This document shows positions 33,778 to 34,805 of a stretch of 34,805 nt of DNA, one piece after another (position 1 is the first letter of the stretch; every line of letters starts with the position of its first letter). Source of the stretch: Flavobacteriia bacterium. Its GTDB lineage: Bacteria > Bacteroidota > Bacteroidia > Flavobacteriales_D > Crocinitomicaceae. The notes under the pieces were generated by a model. That model had not been told where the DNA came from and ran no database searches. It worked only from the letters and a program-made list of their open reading frames with translations. The stretch is taken from positions 1-34,805 of the forward strand of contig JACPDW010000043.1 in assembly GCA_016183815.1 (NCBI GenBank), given 5' to 3'. The translations under genes and the position numbers were made by a program.

Positions 33778-34805
33778 AATTCTTTTTCTTTGTTGTTTAT
33801 ATTTCAATTTTTTCTTCTTTCTTTTCACAAAGTTATTTATTTAAATCTTTATCTGTAGCTGAGGGATTGGCCCAAACACAAATAAACGACATCTGTGAAG
33901 ATGAAAATGGTTATTTATGGATTGCAACTTTAGGTGGATTAAGTAGATATAATGGAAATAGTTTTTATAATTATTCTATTGAAGATGGTTTGGCAAATAA
34001 TCGAGTAACAGCTTTATTTTCAGAAAATAACAAACTTTGGATTGCACAAGAGTCTGCAGTTTCAAAATTAGAAAACGGAAAAATTGTTACCTGGAAATTA
34101 CAACAAAAAAATGTAATAATTACCGACATAATTAAATTTAATAACACCATTGTTTTTTCAACTTTTGGACATGGAATTTTCTATTTTGAAAAAAATAAAA
34201 TTAAAAATTTTAAGTTTTCTGTTGATGATCAAAATAAAATTCGTCAGTTAAATGTTTTAGATAATAGATTATATATTGCTACTCGAAAAGGACTATTTAC
34301 TACTAACGATTTTAAATTCTATAAAGAGGTTCGAACTTTTAAAGACTTAAACATAACCTGTTTTGCTTTATATAAAAATCAAATTTTATTGTCAGATGTA
34401 GAAGGAGATTTATACCTATCTCCTGTAAATTCCAATAAAAAAACGCTATTTTATGATAATCCCTATCAAAGTTTTAATTTAAGTATATTAATAAATAAAA
34501 AAGATATTTTTATTAGTTCAGACAGTGGAATTCTTTGGTTTAATGATGGTCGTTTTGCTCAGTTAATTAGTCAAACTAATGGATTACCAATTAATAACGT
34601 ACAATGTGGTTTTGTTGATTCTAATCAAACTCTTTGGTTTGGTTCATTAGGAAAAGGACTTCTAAAGTTTTCTGGGACAAAAGTGCAATATTATCAACAA
34701 AAAGATGGTATGGAAAGCGATTTGGTAACTTCTGTTCATTATTTGAATGGAACACATTTTATTGGAACATTTGATGGAGGTCTATATGCATTTAAAAATA
34801 ACCAT
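33774..34805 (+). CDS. two-component beta-propeller sensor protein, 3' end outside the window
   Basis: The first 344 codons of a gene that runs off the right edge. Signal peptide MKFFFFVVYISIFSSFFSQ, then repeated Reg_prop blades: INDICEDENGYLWIATLGGL with SRYNGNSFYNYSIEDGLANN, VTALFSENNKLWIAQ, NVQCGFVDSNQTLWFGSLGK, and VTSVHYLNGTHFIGTFDGGL. These form the periplasmic sensory propeller of Bacteroidota sensors. The missing part is expected to hold a Y_Y_Y domain, a membrane helix and a LytS-type histidine kinase, the normal partner of the LytTR regulator it overlaps. The ligand is unknown. Confidence 0.85.
   Translation, partial: MKFFFFVVYISIFSSFFSQSYLFKSLSVAEGLAQTQINDICEDENGYLWIATLGGLSRYNGNSFYNYSIEDGLANNRVTALFSENNKLWIAQESAVSKLENGKIVTWKLQQKNVIITDIIKFNNTIVFSTFGHGIFYFEKNKIKNFKFSVDDQNKIRQLNVLDNRLYIATRKGLFTTNDFKFYKEVRTFKDLNITCFALYKNQILLSDVEGDLYLSPVNSNKKTLFYDNPYQSFNLSILINKKDIFISSDSGILWFNDGRFAQLISQTNGLPINNVQCGFVDSNQTLWFGSLGKGLLKFSGTKVQYYQQKDGMESDLVTSVHYLNGTHFIGTFDGGLYAFKNNH

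Overview
This AT-rich window (roughly 30% G+C by eye) looks like chromosome from a member of the Bacteroidota, most likely Flavobacteriales. The evidence is the recurrent TAnnTTTG -7 promoter boxes, the general lack of Shine-Dalgarno sequences, a secreted protein with a type IX secretion (Por) C-terminal sorting domain, a LytTR regulator paired with a beta-propeller sensor, and the style of the housekeeping genes. I cannot name a genus from sequence alone.

Layout. Positions 1-585 hold the end of a frameshifted gene and AT-rich DNA with no confident gene. Positions 586-12412, all on the minus strand, carry an ABC-F ATPase (uup), a DUF234-type ATPase bracketed by two 49-bp hairpin repeats, the GTPase typA, a cold-shock-type DEAD-box helicase (deaD), and odhB-odhA (E2 and E1 of 2-oxoglutarate dehydrogenase). 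Positions 12527-18224 form a tight four-gene minus-strand operon: lipoprotein, TPR protein, radical SAM/SPASM protein, secreted clan GH-A-like glycosidase. Then come a small conserved-looking protein, a TPMT-like methyltransferase, a divergent UbiA-family prenyltransferase, and a large T9SS cargo protein.

Positions 22725-31293 are the accessory heart of the window: a type I restriction-modification locus in the order hsdM - [inserted RAYT/REP module] - hsdS - fic - hsdR. A REP-associated tyrosine transposase (RAYT) sits between hsdM and hsdS. The whole 1.1-kb module is bounded by a 24-bp near-perfect direct repeat that is the 3' end of hsdM. One palindrome core (GGGACGCAATG/CATTGCGTCCC) occurs three times: inside the RAYT coding sequence, just after it, and in frame inside hsdR immediately before the helicase Walker A motif. 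The fic gene, translationally coupled to hsdR by an ATGA overlap, has an array of TAAGTRTTTTTCA repeats in pairs at 20-bp pitch around its promoter.

The right end holds a tRNA-Arg(ACG) with an apparent covarying change of the G19-C56 tertiary pair to A19-U56, gmhA, a small secreted protein, and a LytTR response regulator overlapping a propeller-type sensor gene that runs off the window.

Start codons were re-chosen where a TAnnTTTG box lies inside or downstream of the longest open frame's start (deaD, the 17691-18224 lipoprotein, the 18338-18784 protein and the 32298-32720 protein). Family assignments come from recognisable motifs; no database search was run.
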